From Candidatus Gastranaerophilales bacterium (GTDB taxonomy: Bacteria > Cyanobacteriota > Vampirovibrionia > Gastranaerophilales > Gastranaerophilaceae): a stretch of 64,000 bases of DNA. The position numbers were made by a program, and so were the translations under genes. Shown piece after piece: positions 24,780-34,213 of the stretch (position 1 is its first letter; each line of letters begins with the position of its first letter). The notes under the pieces were generated by a model. That model did no database searches. It had not been told where the DNA came from and saw only the letters and a list, made by a program, of their open reading frames with translations. The DNA lies in NCBI GenBank assembly GCA_944323165.1, contig CALURK010000001.1, positions 181,951 through 245,950 on the forward strand, written 5' to 3'.

Positions 24780-25313
24780 ATGGATATTTTTGTTATAGAA
24801 ATAGTAGATGCAGATAATGTGCATATGGAACTTTTGAAAGAGTTTCAGAAAAAAGAAATCGCTAATCCAAAAAAATGGAATGAACATTGTTTTTCATATT
24901 TGATGGTGGATAGAATTTTAAGGGATTTTTACCATATTGAAAATAGGGAAGTTGTTTTTAATGGTAAAAAACCTTTTCTTAAGAGTCGGGAGAAATTTTT
25001 TAGTATAAGTCATAGCAATGATTTTGTAGCATTGGCTTTTTCCGACTATGATTGCGGTGTTGATATAGAGAAAATTAAGATAAGAGAATTTGAAGAAATT
25101 TCTAAGAGAATGGGATTTAAATGTAATACTTTGGAAGAATTTTATAACGAATGGACAAAGTATGAGGCTGAATATAAATTGGGTAAGCCTGCTCAGAAAT
25201 TTAAGAAATTTCATTTTGACGACTATATAATAACAGCTGCGAGCGTTAATCTTCAAGAAGAATTTGAAATTTATATTCAAAGCGGAGAAGTTTTTCCTAA
25301 CGCAAACGCTTGA
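24780..25313 (+). CDS. 4'-phosphopantetheinyl transferase (Sfp-type)
   Basis: Transfers 4'-phosphopantetheine from CoA to acyl- or peptidyl-carrier proteins. The 177-residue protein shows the superfamily motifs: KPFLKSREKFFSISHSNDF, GVDIEKI (metal-binding Asp and Glu), and FYNEWTKYEAEYKLG, the W-[T/S]-x-K-E-A motif with Tyr in place of Lys. It is shorter than Sfp (~220 residues) and closest in size to compact forms. No polyketide or NRPS genes are present here, so its carrier-protein target is unknown; it may serve fatty-acid ACP. Confidence 0.8.
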   Translation: MDIFVIEIVDADNVHMELLKEFQKKEIANPKKWNEHCFSYLMVDRILRDFYHIENREVVFNGKKPFLKSREKFFSISHSNDFVALAFSDYDCGVDIEKIKIREFEEISKRMGFKCNTLEEFYNEWTKYEAEYKLGKPAQKFKKFHFDDYIITAASVNLQEEFEIYIQSGEVFPNANA

Positions 25314-25373
25314 TATTACTAAAGTTTTCGAGTTTTATGCCGATAATTTATTTGTAAGAAAACGAGGCATAAA

Positions 25374-25547
25374 ATGGCGAGAATTATTGAATCAATAGAA
25401 GGCGGAAGACGCATAATAAAGATGTCTGTGGATGATATTATATCCGTTGTTCAGGATTATCAGCGCATAGTTCCGAGGTTTTCAACGGCAGAAGAGGCTC
25501 GGAATTACTTAAGTGACACGGTAGTTTATATTCCAGAAGATGGATAA
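25374..25547 (+). CDS. 57-residue hypothetical protein
   Basis: A short but convincing gene: ATG 25374 has a GAGG Shine-Dalgarno 7 nt upstream and stops at TAA 25545-25547. The protein reads MARIIESIEGGRRIIKMSVD at the start and ends LSDTVVYIPEDG. The middle (about 17-40) looks like one or two short helices. No transmembrane segment or signal is visible. It lies between the phosphopantetheinyl transferase gene and a convergent TPR gene. The sequence suggests a small regulator, but nothing specific. Confidence 0.6.
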   Translation: MARIIESIEGGRRIIKMSVDDIISVVQDYQRIVPRFSTAEEARNYLSDTVVYIPEDG

Positions 25548-25549
25548 AA

Positions 25550-27211
25550 TTAGAAGAAATCCGAAGTAGAAAGATCCGCAAGTGCATTTTTTGCTTCTTC
25601 AAAAGTAGGATCTTGCTCCAGAACTTCCATATAAAGTTCTTTAGCCTTATCTCTATTATTATTTTCATATAAAAGGGCAAGATTATACTTTGCTTGGATT
25701 AAGTTCGGATCATACATAATTGCTTTTTTAAAAGCTTCTTCCGCATTTTTAAAATCGTGTTGTGCAGCGTACATTAATCCAACTCTGTATAAGCCTGAAG
25801 GATTTTTTTCATCAAATTTTAATAAATCAGTAAGGGCTTTCTTTTCTTCAAAAAAGTTTCCGAGTTGGTGGTGAGCCTCTGACAACAATAATAAATATTT
25901 GGCTCTGTATTCGGTTTGTTTATCATACTCGATTGCTTTATTTACAGCTTCAATACATGAAGTATAATTTTTTTGCTTATAGTTGTTAATGCCAACATTG
26001 TAGTAAATTTCAGGGTTAATTGCGTTATATTGCGAAGCTTCTTTTAAATGATCGTATGATTCGTCAAATTTTCCGGCTTCAGTCATATCAATTGCCCATT
26101 TAATATATAATTCGCATATTAGAAGATTTACCGTTTTAGCTTCCCTTTGAGTGGCTTTGTCTAGAAGGATTGAATATTTTTCTAAAGCTTTAGTGTATTC
26201 TTTTTGTTGAATATAAGCGTCTGCTAATTCCAAAGTTACGTCAAAGCCGTTTTGTGACATCATCGCCAAATCTTCTAATATTTCAATTCCAGTACCAACT
26301 CTATTTAATTTTATATTAAATGTTGCAATGTCATTTCTGACTTTAAACTTATCAGAGCCTTGAACATCCAAGAGTTTTTCTGAATATTCAATAGCTTTTT
26401 CGTAATCTTCAGATTCTACATATAAACTTATTAAAGTTTCATATATCCAAAGCAAGTTCTTGGCATCAGTAACGAAGGTTAGCATATACAGCAATGTTTC
26501 AATCGCAACCGGATAATTTTTGATTTTGATATAAAGTTCAGTTAATTTTTTATTTGTTTCTACGTCGTTAGGGAAAATCCCCAGACGTCTTTTATAAGCT
26601 TCAAAAGCCGCAGGATAATCATGAATTTCTTCATTAAGTTCAGCAAGAATTGACTGTACCTTGGCTACATCTTCATCTAAATCCAATAAATCAGAAAGAA
26701 CTTCATAAGCGTTTATTGCAGAATACAGTTGATCAGTGTCTTTGTACAATTCAGCAAGTGTCCTAACGATTTCTTTATCATTCTTGTTGTGGTCGAAGAG
26801 ATATTCGTATTCTTTGATGGCTTTTGTAAGTGCTTGTTTTTTGATGTAACAATCACCGAGGACCTTTCTTGTATCAAGATTATTAGGTTTCTTCTTTAAG
26901 ATTATTGAGCACTGTTTTATTGCTTGGTTATACTTTTTATCTTCGTAATACGCTTTTGCTAAATATACTCTTACATCAACGTGGCTGGGAACTCTATCCA
27001 AATATTTTGTAGCCAGAAGCTGAACCAATGTATATTCTTTTTTGTCAAAAAGAACTTCAACTTGGTCAAGAATATTCTTCGTCGATAATTGTAATTCATC
27101 ACCTTTTCTGGAAGAACCTCCTTGAAATAAAATTATGGAATAAAGCACGTATATTGCCGCAATTGCAACTATAAATGCTGTTATTATAATAATAATATTG
27201 GTTTCAGTCAT
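25550..27211 (-). CDS. Membrane-anchored TPR protein
   Basis: A 553-residue protein with one N-terminal membrane helix (about residues 6-28, IIIIITAFIVAIAAIYVLYS) and then TPR repeats to the end. Examples are PSHVDVRVYLAKAYYEDKKYN, NLDTRKVLGDCYIKKQA, YPAAFEAYKRRLG and PNLIQAKYNLALLYENNN. Layout (anchor plus cytoplasmic TPRs) resembles LapB/YciM-like proteins, but I see no C-terminal rubredoxin-like Cys pairs. It may scaffold envelope enzymes. The Shine-Dalgarno is AAGAGAGA. Confidence 0.8.
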   Translation of the reverse strand: MTETNIIIIITAFIVAIAAIYVLYSIILFQGGSSRKGDELQLSTKNILDQVEVLFDKKEYTLVQLLATKYLDRVPSHVDVRVYLAKAYYEDKKYNQAIKQCSIILKKKPNNLDTRKVLGDCYIKKQALTKAIKEYEYLFDHNKNDKEIVRTLAELYKDTDQLYSAINAYEVLSDLLDLDEDVAKVQSILAELNEEIHDYPAAFEAYKRRLGIFPNDVETNKKLTELYIKIKNYPVAIETLLYMLTFVTDAKNLLWIYETLISLYVESEDYEKAIEYSEKLLDVQGSDKFKVRNDIATFNIKLNRVGTGIEILEDLAMMSQNGFDVTLELADAYIQQKEYTKALEKYSILLDKATQREAKTVNLLICELYIKWAIDMTEAGKFDESYDHLKEASQYNAINPEIYYNVGINNYKQKNYTSCIEAVNKAIEYDKQTEYRAKYLLLLSEAHHQLGNFFEEKKALTDLLKFDEKNPSGLYRVGLMYAAQHDFKNAEEAFKKAIMYDPNLIQAKYNLALLYENNNRDKAKELYMEVLEQDPTFEEAKNALADLSTSDFF

Positions 27212-27319
27212 TTGATTCTCTCTTCTTTACAATATTTATTATACATTATACTTTTGAAAAATAAAAGTTTTTATAAAAATAGTTTACTTTCTCAGATTTT
27301 TTGTTAAATAATATAGAGT

Positions 27320-27904
27320 ATGAAGCAGAGAATCTTGTTTATAAGTGTTGTCTTATTAATGCTTACAGTAACCGTCAGAGCGGATGACGGCTGGGAAGAT
27401 TTTTCCGGAATAGACAGAGCTTGGGATGGGCAAAAATCCATTACAAATAAAGAGTTTGAAGAAGCAATAGATACTTTAGAGGGTAACAAAAAGAAAAAAG
27501 AAGCAAAACAGCGTAAAAGATTAATAAAGAAAGTTGGAGGCGGGGGGACAAGTTTGCATCCCGACTTAAGCCCGGATAGTGATATAAATGACATTACTCC
27601 TCTTAAGAAAAATGAGGACGGAATGTTATTAAATGTTCCGGTAAATTTAGTCATAGACGGTAATGCTTTGGATAAAGGGTATTATAAAGTAATGGCTGAA
27701 AAAGATGAGAATAATACTGTTTATTTAATGTTTTATCAAGCACATTCTCTAAAGGGCAAGGTAAAGGCAAACATAACAGAAGATGATTATGATGAAGAGC
27801 ATATAGATTTTGTTAATTTGCTGCCTTATGACGAGAAATTCGTTAAGGTTATATTTGGTTCTCTGGATTTTAATGCGTACGTATATATACGCTATTTGCA
27901 ATAA
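27320..27904 (+). CDS. Secreted hypothetical protein
   Basis: Not recognised. The 194 residues start with a signal peptide (MKQRILFISVVLLMLTVTVRA). The mature part has a helical Lys-rich segment (about 48-75), a short Gly run (GGGGT), and a C-terminal domain of strands (LLNVPVNLVIDG, KVMAEKDENNTVYLMFYQAH, KVIFGSLDFNAYVYIRYL). A weak TAATAT lies 5 nt before the ATG and no Shine-Dalgarno is visible. It precedes the pilus operon by about 200 nt on the same strand, so a link to that envelope machine is possible but not shown. Confidence 0.6.
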   Translation: MKQRILFISVVLLMLTVTVRADDGWEDFSGIDRAWDGQKSITNKEFEEAIDTLEGNKKKKEAKQRKRLIKKVGGGGTSLHPDLSPDSDINDITPLKKNEDGMLLNVPVNLVIDGNALDKGYYKVMAEKDENNTVYLMFYQAHSLKGKVKANITEDDYDEEHIDFVNLLPYDEKFVKVIFGSLDFNAYVYIRYLQ

Positions 27905-28101
27905 TAAATTAATAATTCGTAATAAATAATTGATAATTGCAATCTTGAAAAAGTATGATATGATTAATATAGGTTGTATAATTTTGGCATTCTTATAATA
28001 ACGTACAGAAGAATGGAATAGTATAAACAAAGGATTTAAAATTTAAAGCAAGTATTGTATATTTAGAGTTGAGAGAAGCAATTTAATAGTTAGAAGTATA
28101 T

Positions 28102-28779
28102 ATGAAAATGCGCAATTATATGAAGAGAAAAGAAAATTTGGTTGATGCTCAGTGCCTTACGGCTGACGAGATAATCTCAAAGTTCAGCAGAAAACGTAAG
28201 AAACTAAACATACTCCCACTAGTTCTTCCTGTGGTAGTTCTGTGTACGGTTATTCCTGTAGTATCGGCATTGACCTCTATTAGAGGAACAAATTCGTTAG
28301 AAGGCGAAAGTGGCGGTATGTTATCAATGGTAACAGCTCCTTTGGCTACAGCAAGTGCGAAAAAGGACTTGATATCAATACCATCAGGCACTGTTAAGGC
28401 AAATCCATTTTTACCTTATCGAGAAATTAATAAAAGTAATAGTGTAAAAGATGTTCCGAAATTTGATTTGGTAGAACCTCCGGAAACTGTTACAGAGGGA
28501 TCTGATGCAGCACGTGTAATGGACACTGTTGTATCAGGCATTCTATATGATAAGTATAGTCCTTCAGCAATATTGAATATAGAAGGCAATGACTATTTAG
28601 TAAAAAAAGGTGATGTAATAAATAATTATAAGATTCTTAACATTATGCAAGATAGTGTTACCGTAATGCTTGGAAAGAACACGTATAAGGCAGGTATCGG
28701 TGAAATATTAACAGAAGGGTCTATAAATTATAATACCGTTTCAAACTTAAATAAAAAATTCGGAGGGGAAAAACGATGA
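28102..28779 (+). CDS. PilP/GspC-like inner-membrane protein of the pilus/secretion operon
   Basis: A 225-residue bitopic protein. It has a cytoplasmic basic tail, one membrane helix (about 39-56, NILPLVLPVVVLCTVIPVV), a linker with the ANPFLPYRE motif common in PilP/GspC-type proteins, and a C-terminal HR-like domain (VVSGILYDKYSPSAILNIEGNDYLVKKGDVINNYKI). In type IV pilus and type II secretion machines this domain touches the secretin. The next gene is a secretin overlapping by 4 nt. PilP is usually a lipoprotein, whereas this has a membrane helix like GspC. Confidence 0.75.
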   Translation: MKMRNYMKRKENLVDAQCLTADEIISKFSRKRKKLNILPLVLPVVVLCTVIPVVSALTSIRGTNSLEGESGGMLSMVTAPLATASAKKDLISIPSGTVKANPFLPYREINKSNSVKDVPKFDLVEPPETVTEGSDAARVMDTVVSGILYDKYSPSAILNIEGNDYLVKKGDVINNYKILNIMQDSVTVMLGKNTYKAGIGEILTEGSINYNTVSNLNKKFGGEKR

Positions 28780-30629
28780 GAAATAATCATATAAAAAGAT
28801 TTTTGTCAGCAGCGTTGTTATTAACGTTTATGGCACCTTCTGGGCTTTCTCAAGCGTTGATGTGTAATGCTAGTGAGCCATATACCGATGCAATGGTGTT
28901 ATCAGGTGATGTAAAGTTGACAAATCGAAATGAGTTAATAACTTTATCATTAAGAGATTCAGACGTTCAACAAGTTTTGAGGATGTTTGCTGATAAAGCT
29001 GGAATGAATATTGTTTTCCACTCCTCTGTTAAAGGTAAGGTTACTTTAGATTTAGTAAATACACCAATAAATGATGCATTTGCGCTTGTATTGCAAATAG
29101 CTGGTTTGAATTATTACAAACAGAATAATACTTTAATAATAATCGCAAAAAACAATTCTGATAATGCAGCTTTTTCGAAACAGGAGATGATGGTATTTCC
29201 TGTAAAATACGTTAATGCAGCAAAGATAGCAGAATTCTTAAACAAGAATGTTTTTGGAATGAAGAAGGCAGGAATATCAAGCGTGGATGCTGCGACTGTA
29301 AATACAGCTACCAATGAATTAATAGTATTTGGTATGCCGTCAGATGCAGCCATAGTTCAAAAAGTAATCTCTCAGCTTGATAGAGAACCATTAACGAAGA
29401 CATTTACAGTAAATCATACTACTCCGGCAGAGATGGCAAATATGATATGTAATATGCTATTACCATCAAGAGGTTCAAATAGTTCTAATGGCGGAACAAG
29501 CAGTTCTGGTAGTAGTGAGATAGAAATTCCTCCAACTCCTGGTGTTGGTACAACTGGCGGAGCTGCAGGCGTTGTAACCGGCGGTGCAGCAGATAATTCA
29601 GAGAGTGCTTTAAAATTGGGTGAAGGCATTGTAGCTTGTACAGTTGCAACATCAACTGCAACTACTGCTACTTCTGCTCCATTTGATGTACAGAACTTAT
29701 CAATATCATATTTCCCACAGAGAGGAACTATCAGTTTAATTGGCGGTTCAGTAGCTCAGATGGAAATGATAGAGCGTTTTATAAAAGAGAATGATATCAA
29801 ACAACCTCAGGCTTATTTAGAGGTTGCAATTATAGAATTGAATGAAGATGGTAGTAAGGCATTTAGTAATACTTGGAACATCGATTCAAAGAACTGGGTA
29901 TTAAGTTTTTCAGCAGATACTACCAAAGTAGGCAGAACTTCTTCTCAAGGTCAGCGTTATGTAACTATACCTGGTCCTGACGGTGAGTCAATAACTGTTC
30001 CGAAGAGCAGTAATGCATATATATCTTGGCAGTTGAGCTATTTAATTGAAAATAGCAAAGCTCGAGTTTTAGCAAATCCAAAATTGTTAATAACAAGCGG
30101 CCAGGAATCAATTATAGACTTGACACAAGATTATGTAGAAAAAGTAACATCTGAATTCTTATCATCAACAGCTAGCGGTTCAGGTGCAAGCGGTTCTGTT
30201 CAGAGAACATATTCAATCGGTAAAGACCAAGGTATAAAAATTTCTCTTACACCGTTTATTTCTCCAGAAGGTTATGTAACAATGAATATAAAACCAGAGT
30301 ATGCTACAATAGCTGACAGAGTGTACACTCCTATGTATGATGAAAATACTGGTGAAAAGACAGAGGATTTGCAAGCAACTTTATTAAGCAGAAGAAATCT
30401 GGATTTGAAGAATATTCGAATCAAAAATAACGAAACGCTTGCAATCGGTGGACTTATCCAAGAGAGTGATACAAAAGTTGTAAACAAAATTCCTATATTA
30501 GGTGATTTACCGGTAATAGGTGCAGCATTCAGATCATCAAATACAACAAAGTCAAAGAATGAATTGATAATCATGTTAACACCGAGAATAATTAATGATA
30601 CAGAAGGTGCAGTAGCGGATACTCTATAA
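28776..30629 (+). CDS. pilQ: Secretin (PilQ/GspD family)
   Basis: Outer-membrane secretin, 617 residues. It has a signal peptide, a first N-domain (SLRDSDVQQVLRMFADKAGMNIV, an STN/N0-type domain), an N1-like domain (PVKYVNAAKIAEFLN), and a Gly/Ser-rich low-complexity insert (about 225-270). The C-terminal secretin core includes EVAIIELNEDGS, KVLANPKLL-like ARVLANPKLLITSG and IGGLIQESDTKVVNKIPILGDLPVIGAAF. The ending LIIMLTPRII is typical. The overlap with the PilP/GspC-like gene implies coupled translation. Gene symbol is by position and family; GspD cannot be excluded. Confidence 0.88.
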   Translation: MRNNHIKRFLSAALLLTFMAPSGLSQALMCNASEPYTDAMVLSGDVKLTNRNELITLSLRDSDVQQVLRMFADKAGMNIVFHSSVKGKVTLDLVNTPINDAFALVLQIAGLNYYKQNNTLIIIAKNNSDNAAFSKQEMMVFPVKYVNAAKIAEFLNKNVFGMKKAGISSVDAATVNTATNELIVFGMPSDAAIVQKVISQLDREPLTKTFTVNHTTPAEMANMICNMLLPSRGSNSSNGGTSSSGSSEIEIPPTPGVGTTGGAAGVVTGGAADNSESALKLGEGIVACTVATSTATTATSAPFDVQNLSISYFPQRGTISLIGGSVAQMEMIERFIKENDIKQPQAYLEVAIIELNEDGSKAFSNTWNIDSKNWVLSFSADTTKVGRTSSQGQRYVTIPGPDGESITVPKSSNAYISWQLSYLIENSKARVLANPKLLITSGQESIIDLTQDYVEKVTSEFLSSTASGSGASGSVQRTYSIGKDQGIKISLTPFISPEGYVTMNIKPEYATIADRVYTPMYDENTGEKTEDLQATLLSRRNLDLKNIRIKNNETLAIGGLIQESDTKVVNKIPILGDLPVIGAAFRSSNTTKSKNELIIMLTPRIINDTEGAVADTL

Positions 30630-30632
30630 TAT

Positions 30633-32690
30633 ATGTCTAATCAACTGGAAAAACTTAAACATAGTATAAAAAAAGAATATGTTAATAATTTTGAATTAAA
30701 CCTGATGAAATCATCAGGTTTTATTCCAGTAGACAAAAGACAATCAGATTTTTTTGTAATTTTAAATAAGGATTTATCTGCCAATAAAGATAAAATAGTA
30801 TCTATAGTCAAGGAAAAATATCAGGATTTAACTCCGCAATTTATTCCAATATCAGGAAAAGATTTTGCAGATGTTTTTGATAGCGTGGTTACTGTAGATT
30901 CTGCAAAAGCCGATGAGCCCGAAGAAAATAAATCGGAGAATGTTGCTGTACCCCAGGAACCGACAGCAGAGGAAATTCTTGTATCAATTGGTTGGCTTAC
31001 CCAAGAGCAGTTAAGCGAGTGTATGGGAATTGCCAGAGAGCGCAACGTTCCTTTAGATACGGTATTGTATGAGAAGGAATATTTGTCCTATGAACGTATA
31101 GCATCATATTTAAAGAAAAAATATGGTGTGGACGTAATATCTCAATCTCAGATTAAGGTTGATAAAAGTATATTAAAAAAGCTTCCTGATGATATAGTGG
31201 AAAAGAAACACGTAGTGATAATGTCCATGGAGGGTAACAAACTAGGTGTTGCGATGGTAAATCCGCGTGACAAGTACACTATACGTGAAATATCATTATC
31301 CACAGGACGTTCATTAAATGTATATTGTATTCCATCTTTTGAGTTTGAAAAGTATTTAAAAGAATATTTTATAGATAAAAAGTCAGCTCAGGCAATAAAA
31401 GAAACAGAGCGAATTATTCAGAGTATAGAAGAAGAAGCTGCGGAGTTTAGTAACGAAGAATCGTTATGGACCCAAGTAGAAAAAGAGCTGCAGGATGTAA
31501 GTGGTAATGTAGCGAAATTTGTTTATAAAATAATAACAGATGCAATAGATGCTAAAGCATCAGATATACATATTGAGCCAAGAATAGGTTATTATGTTGT
31601 AAGAACTCGTTCAGACGGGATGTTAAAAAAAGTTTTAGAAATTCCCGGTAGTATCGAACAAGCTGTTGTTACGAGATTTAAAGTATTGGCAAGGATGAAT
31701 ATCGCAGAGCATCGTAGACCTCAGGACGGAACATTTTCTATAAGATATAATGATAGAATGTACGATTTTCGTATAAATACATTACCAGTATCAGGTAAAG
31801 AGAAAGTTGTAATTCGTATTTTGGCACCTGCAGTTAGTTTGAAAGCTTCTGGAGATAAAATGATAATTCCCGGAGCAGAAGAGTCTGATATTCAAAAAAT
31901 ACACGATATGGTACAAAGTCCGAATGGGATTATCTTGACATCAGGTCCAACCGGTTCCGGTAAAACTACTACTCTTTATACGATTTTAAAATCCTTAAAC
32001 AAAGAAGATGTAAATATAACAACAATTGAGGATCCAATAGAAATTAAGTTAGAGGGTATAAACCAATCTCAGGTAAACCCAAAAGCTGATATTACATTTG
32101 CATCTTGTATGAGAGCGATATTAAGACAGGACCCTGATATAATTCTGATAGGTGAAATCCGTGACTTTGAGACATTAGAAGTCGCAATATCCGCAGCACT
32201 AACAGGTCACTTGGTATTAAGTACTGTTCACACAAACTCAGCAGCGGCTACAGTAACTCGTTTGATAGAAATGGGTGCAAAGGATTATCTTGTATCTTCT
32301 ACTTTAACAGGTGTAATTGCTCAGCGTTTGGTTAGAAGATTGTGTGACAAATGTAAGGAAGAATATATTCCTACAGAAGAAGAAGTAAAACATATAACAA
32401 CTAACCCTGATTTGCAACAGAAGCTTTTAAAAACTAAATTATATCGCAAAAAAGGCTGTAAAGAATGCGGTTACTTGGGTTATACCGGTCGTATTGGTAT
32501 ATATGAAGTAATGCCGATAACAAGAGAGATAAAGAAACTAATCGCTCAAGGTGCACATGATATAGAAATAGAAGAAGCTGCCGTTGGAGCCGGTATGAAG
32601 ACACTCAAAACTTCTTGTTTAAATCATATTATTGCAGGGATTACTACAACGAGTGAATTTATTAGAATTTTAGGTTACGCAAACGAATAG
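30633..32690 (+). CDS. pilB: Type IV pilus / type II secretion assembly ATPase (PilB/GspE)
   Basis: Hexameric extension ATPase, 685 residues. An N-terminal domain of about 110 residues precedes a MshEN-like region (WLTQEQLSECMGIARERNVPLDTVLYEKEY). The core has the Asp-box region HIEPRIGYYVVRTRSDG, Walker A GPTGSGKTTTLY near 438-449, Walker B RQDPDIILIGEIRD, and a tetra-Cys zinc site (CDKC...CKECGY). It starts 3 nt after the secretin stop and its own TATAAT is too close to serve as promoter, so it is in the operon. Confidence 0.93.
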   Translation: MSNQLEKLKHSIKKEYVNNFELNLMKSSGFIPVDKRQSDFFVILNKDLSANKDKIVSIVKEKYQDLTPQFIPISGKDFADVFDSVVTVDSAKADEPEENKSENVAVPQEPTAEEILVSIGWLTQEQLSECMGIARERNVPLDTVLYEKEYLSYERIASYLKKKYGVDVISQSQIKVDKSILKKLPDDIVEKKHVVIMSMEGNKLGVAMVNPRDKYTIREISLSTGRSLNVYCIPSFEFEKYLKEYFIDKKSAQAIKETERIIQSIEEEAAEFSNEESLWTQVEKELQDVSGNVAKFVYKIITDAIDAKASDIHIEPRIGYYVVRTRSDGMLKKVLEIPGSIEQAVVTRFKVLARMNIAEHRRPQDGTFSIRYNDRMYDFRINTLPVSGKEKVVIRILAPAVSLKASGDKMIIPGAEESDIQKIHDMVQSPNGIILTSGPTGSGKTTTLYTILKSLNKEDVNITTIEDPIEIKLEGINQSQVNPKADITFASCMRAILRQDPDIILIGEIRDFETLEVAISAALTGHLVLSTVHTNSAAATVTRLIEMGAKDYLVSSTLTGVIAQRLVRRLCDKCKEEYIPTEEEVKHITTNPDLQQKLLKTKLYRKKGCKECGYLGYTGRIGIYEVMPITREIKKLIAQGAHDIEIEEAAVGAGMKTLKTSCLNHIIAGITTTSEFIRILGYANE

Positions 32691-32713
32691 TTTAATGAAA
32701 AATGAGGTAAAAA

Positions 32714-33913
32714 ATGCCAATATACAGTTATAAAGCACAGAAGCAAGGAAAAGAAATTGTAAGTGGAGAGGTAACGGCTTCCAATCTTAAGGATGCAAAA
32801 GATGTCATTCGAAAAATGGGGCTTGTACCGATACAATTACAAGAATTTGTAGATACAAAAGCGAAAAAAGCCGCAAAAATATCTCCTTTGTCATTAAGTG
32901 AAAAAATTGATTTTATCTCAACATTGCAAATCTTGTTAACATCAGGAATTCCGGCAGTAGAATCATTAATGTTTATGGAGCAAGAAGCTGCAAAGAAAAA
33001 AATTAGAGATATGTCGAGAGTATTGAAAACCCAAATTATGGGAGGTTCAACTTTTGCTGATACATTGGCAAGATATCCGCAAGTATTTGGATACATTTTT
33101 ATCGGTCTTATAAAAGCTGGTGAAGAATCCGGTGAATTGGAAAAAACATTAGACCGTATAAAGGATTTGTTGACAAAACAAGCAAATATCAAAGGTAAAG
33201 TTATTGGAACATTGATGTACCCGATGTTCGTAATAGTTTTGGCATTCTTTATTATCATAATCATGTTAACCTTTGTTTTCCCAAAATTTAAGGACATGTT
33301 TGCTCAACAGGACAAGGCTTTGCCGTTAATTACAGCTATGATGATTAATGCAGGTGATTATTTGCAGAAATATTGGTTTACAATTCCGATATTCATCGTT
33401 GCAGTAGTTGCGTTCTGTTTCTTAATGGTAAATTGGCAGCCTGCAAGAAACTTATTAGATAAGTTAGTATTAAAGGTTCCTCTTTTGAACAATTTGATAT
33501 TATATTCAAATTATTCAAACTTTTTGTCAGTTTTAAGCGTTTCCTATGATGCAGGTATTCCTGTAGTTGACTGTTTGCATTTGGCAGTAATAACATTAAC
33601 AAATTCCGTATTGAAAAATAAGATAAGTACCGCAATTGTAAAAGTACAACAAGGTTTGCAAGTATCGCTTGCTTTAAAGGCCACAAATGTAGTACCGAAG
33701 ATGTTATTATTCATGATAGCAACCGGTGAACAATCAGGTCGTTTGGGAGAAATGTTAGAGAAAGGTGTAAATTTCTTAGATAGAACTTTGGATGCCATTA
33801 TTGATACTTTAACTAAAATGATAGAACCTATAATGCTTATAGTAATTGGTAGTATTGTTCTTGTAATGGCATTAGCTCTATACTTACCTTTATTCCAGTC
33901 ATACATGCAATAA
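32714..33913 (+). CDS. pilC: Type IV pilus / type II secretion platform protein (PilC/GspF)
   Basis: Inner-membrane platform of the pilus or secretion machine, 399 residues. It opens PIYSYKAQKQGKEIVSGEVTA and has the repeated GspF domain: IDFISTLQILLTSGIPAVESL in the first copy and SNFLSVLSVSYDAGIPVVDCL in the second. Membrane helices lie at about 165-190, 215-235 and 370-395. It starts 23 nt after pilB with the Shine-Dalgarno GAGGT. The usual pilM/N/O, pilT, pilin and pilD genes do not appear in this window. Confidence 0.93.
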   Translation: MPIYSYKAQKQGKEIVSGEVTASNLKDAKDVIRKMGLVPIQLQEFVDTKAKKAAKISPLSLSEKIDFISTLQILLTSGIPAVESLMFMEQEAAKKKIRDMSRVLKTQIMGGSTFADTLARYPQVFGYIFIGLIKAGEESGELEKTLDRIKDLLTKQANIKGKVIGTLMYPMFVIVLAFFIIIIMLTFVFPKFKDMFAQQDKALPLITAMMINAGDYLQKYWFTIPIFIVAVVAFCFLMVNWQPARNLLDKLVLKVPLLNNLILYSNYSNFLSVLSVSYDAGIPVVDCLHLAVITLTNSVLKNKISTAIVKVQQGLQVSLALKATNVVPKMLLFMIATGEQSGRLGEMLEKGVNFLDRTLDAIIDTLTKMIEPIMLIVIGSIVLVMALALYLPLFQSYMQ

Positions 33914-33931
33914 ACTATTGGAGCGAAGAAA

Positions 33932-34213
33932 ATGGAAAATAATGAGATTTTAGAATTAACAACATCTGCCTGGAGAGAAAAGGTTTATATAGAAACGGCG
34001 GAATATATTATAAAAGGATATGTTTTTATGCCTAAAATAGGCAAAAAAAGCAGGTTGTTGTCTGAAATCCTAAATACCAATAAACATTTTATAGCTGTTA
34101 AGAATTGTACTTTAGAGTCTAAGTTAGTACCTCAAAAAGAGATAGAATCATACGATTTTATGCAGGTAAATTTATCTACAATACTTTTAATGAGACCATT
34201 ATATGAAGACTAA
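33932..34213 (+). CDS. Small hypothetical protein at the end of the pilus operon
   Basis: A 93-residue protein of mostly strand character (WREKVYIETAEYIIKGYVFMP, KHFIAVKNCTLES, TILLMRPL). It resembles small beta-barrel-like proteins annotated in some genomes as DUF6812, but this is only a visual match. The Shine-Dalgarno GGAG precedes the ATG. It sits 18 nt after pilC and overlaps the SDR gene by 11 nt, so it is likely part of the same transcript; a role in pilus assembly or its control is possible. Confidence 0.6.
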   Translation: MENNEILELTTSAWREKVYIETAEYIIKGYVFMPKIGKKSRLLSEILNTNKHFIAVKNCTLESKLVPQKEIESYDFMQVNLSTILLMRPLYED

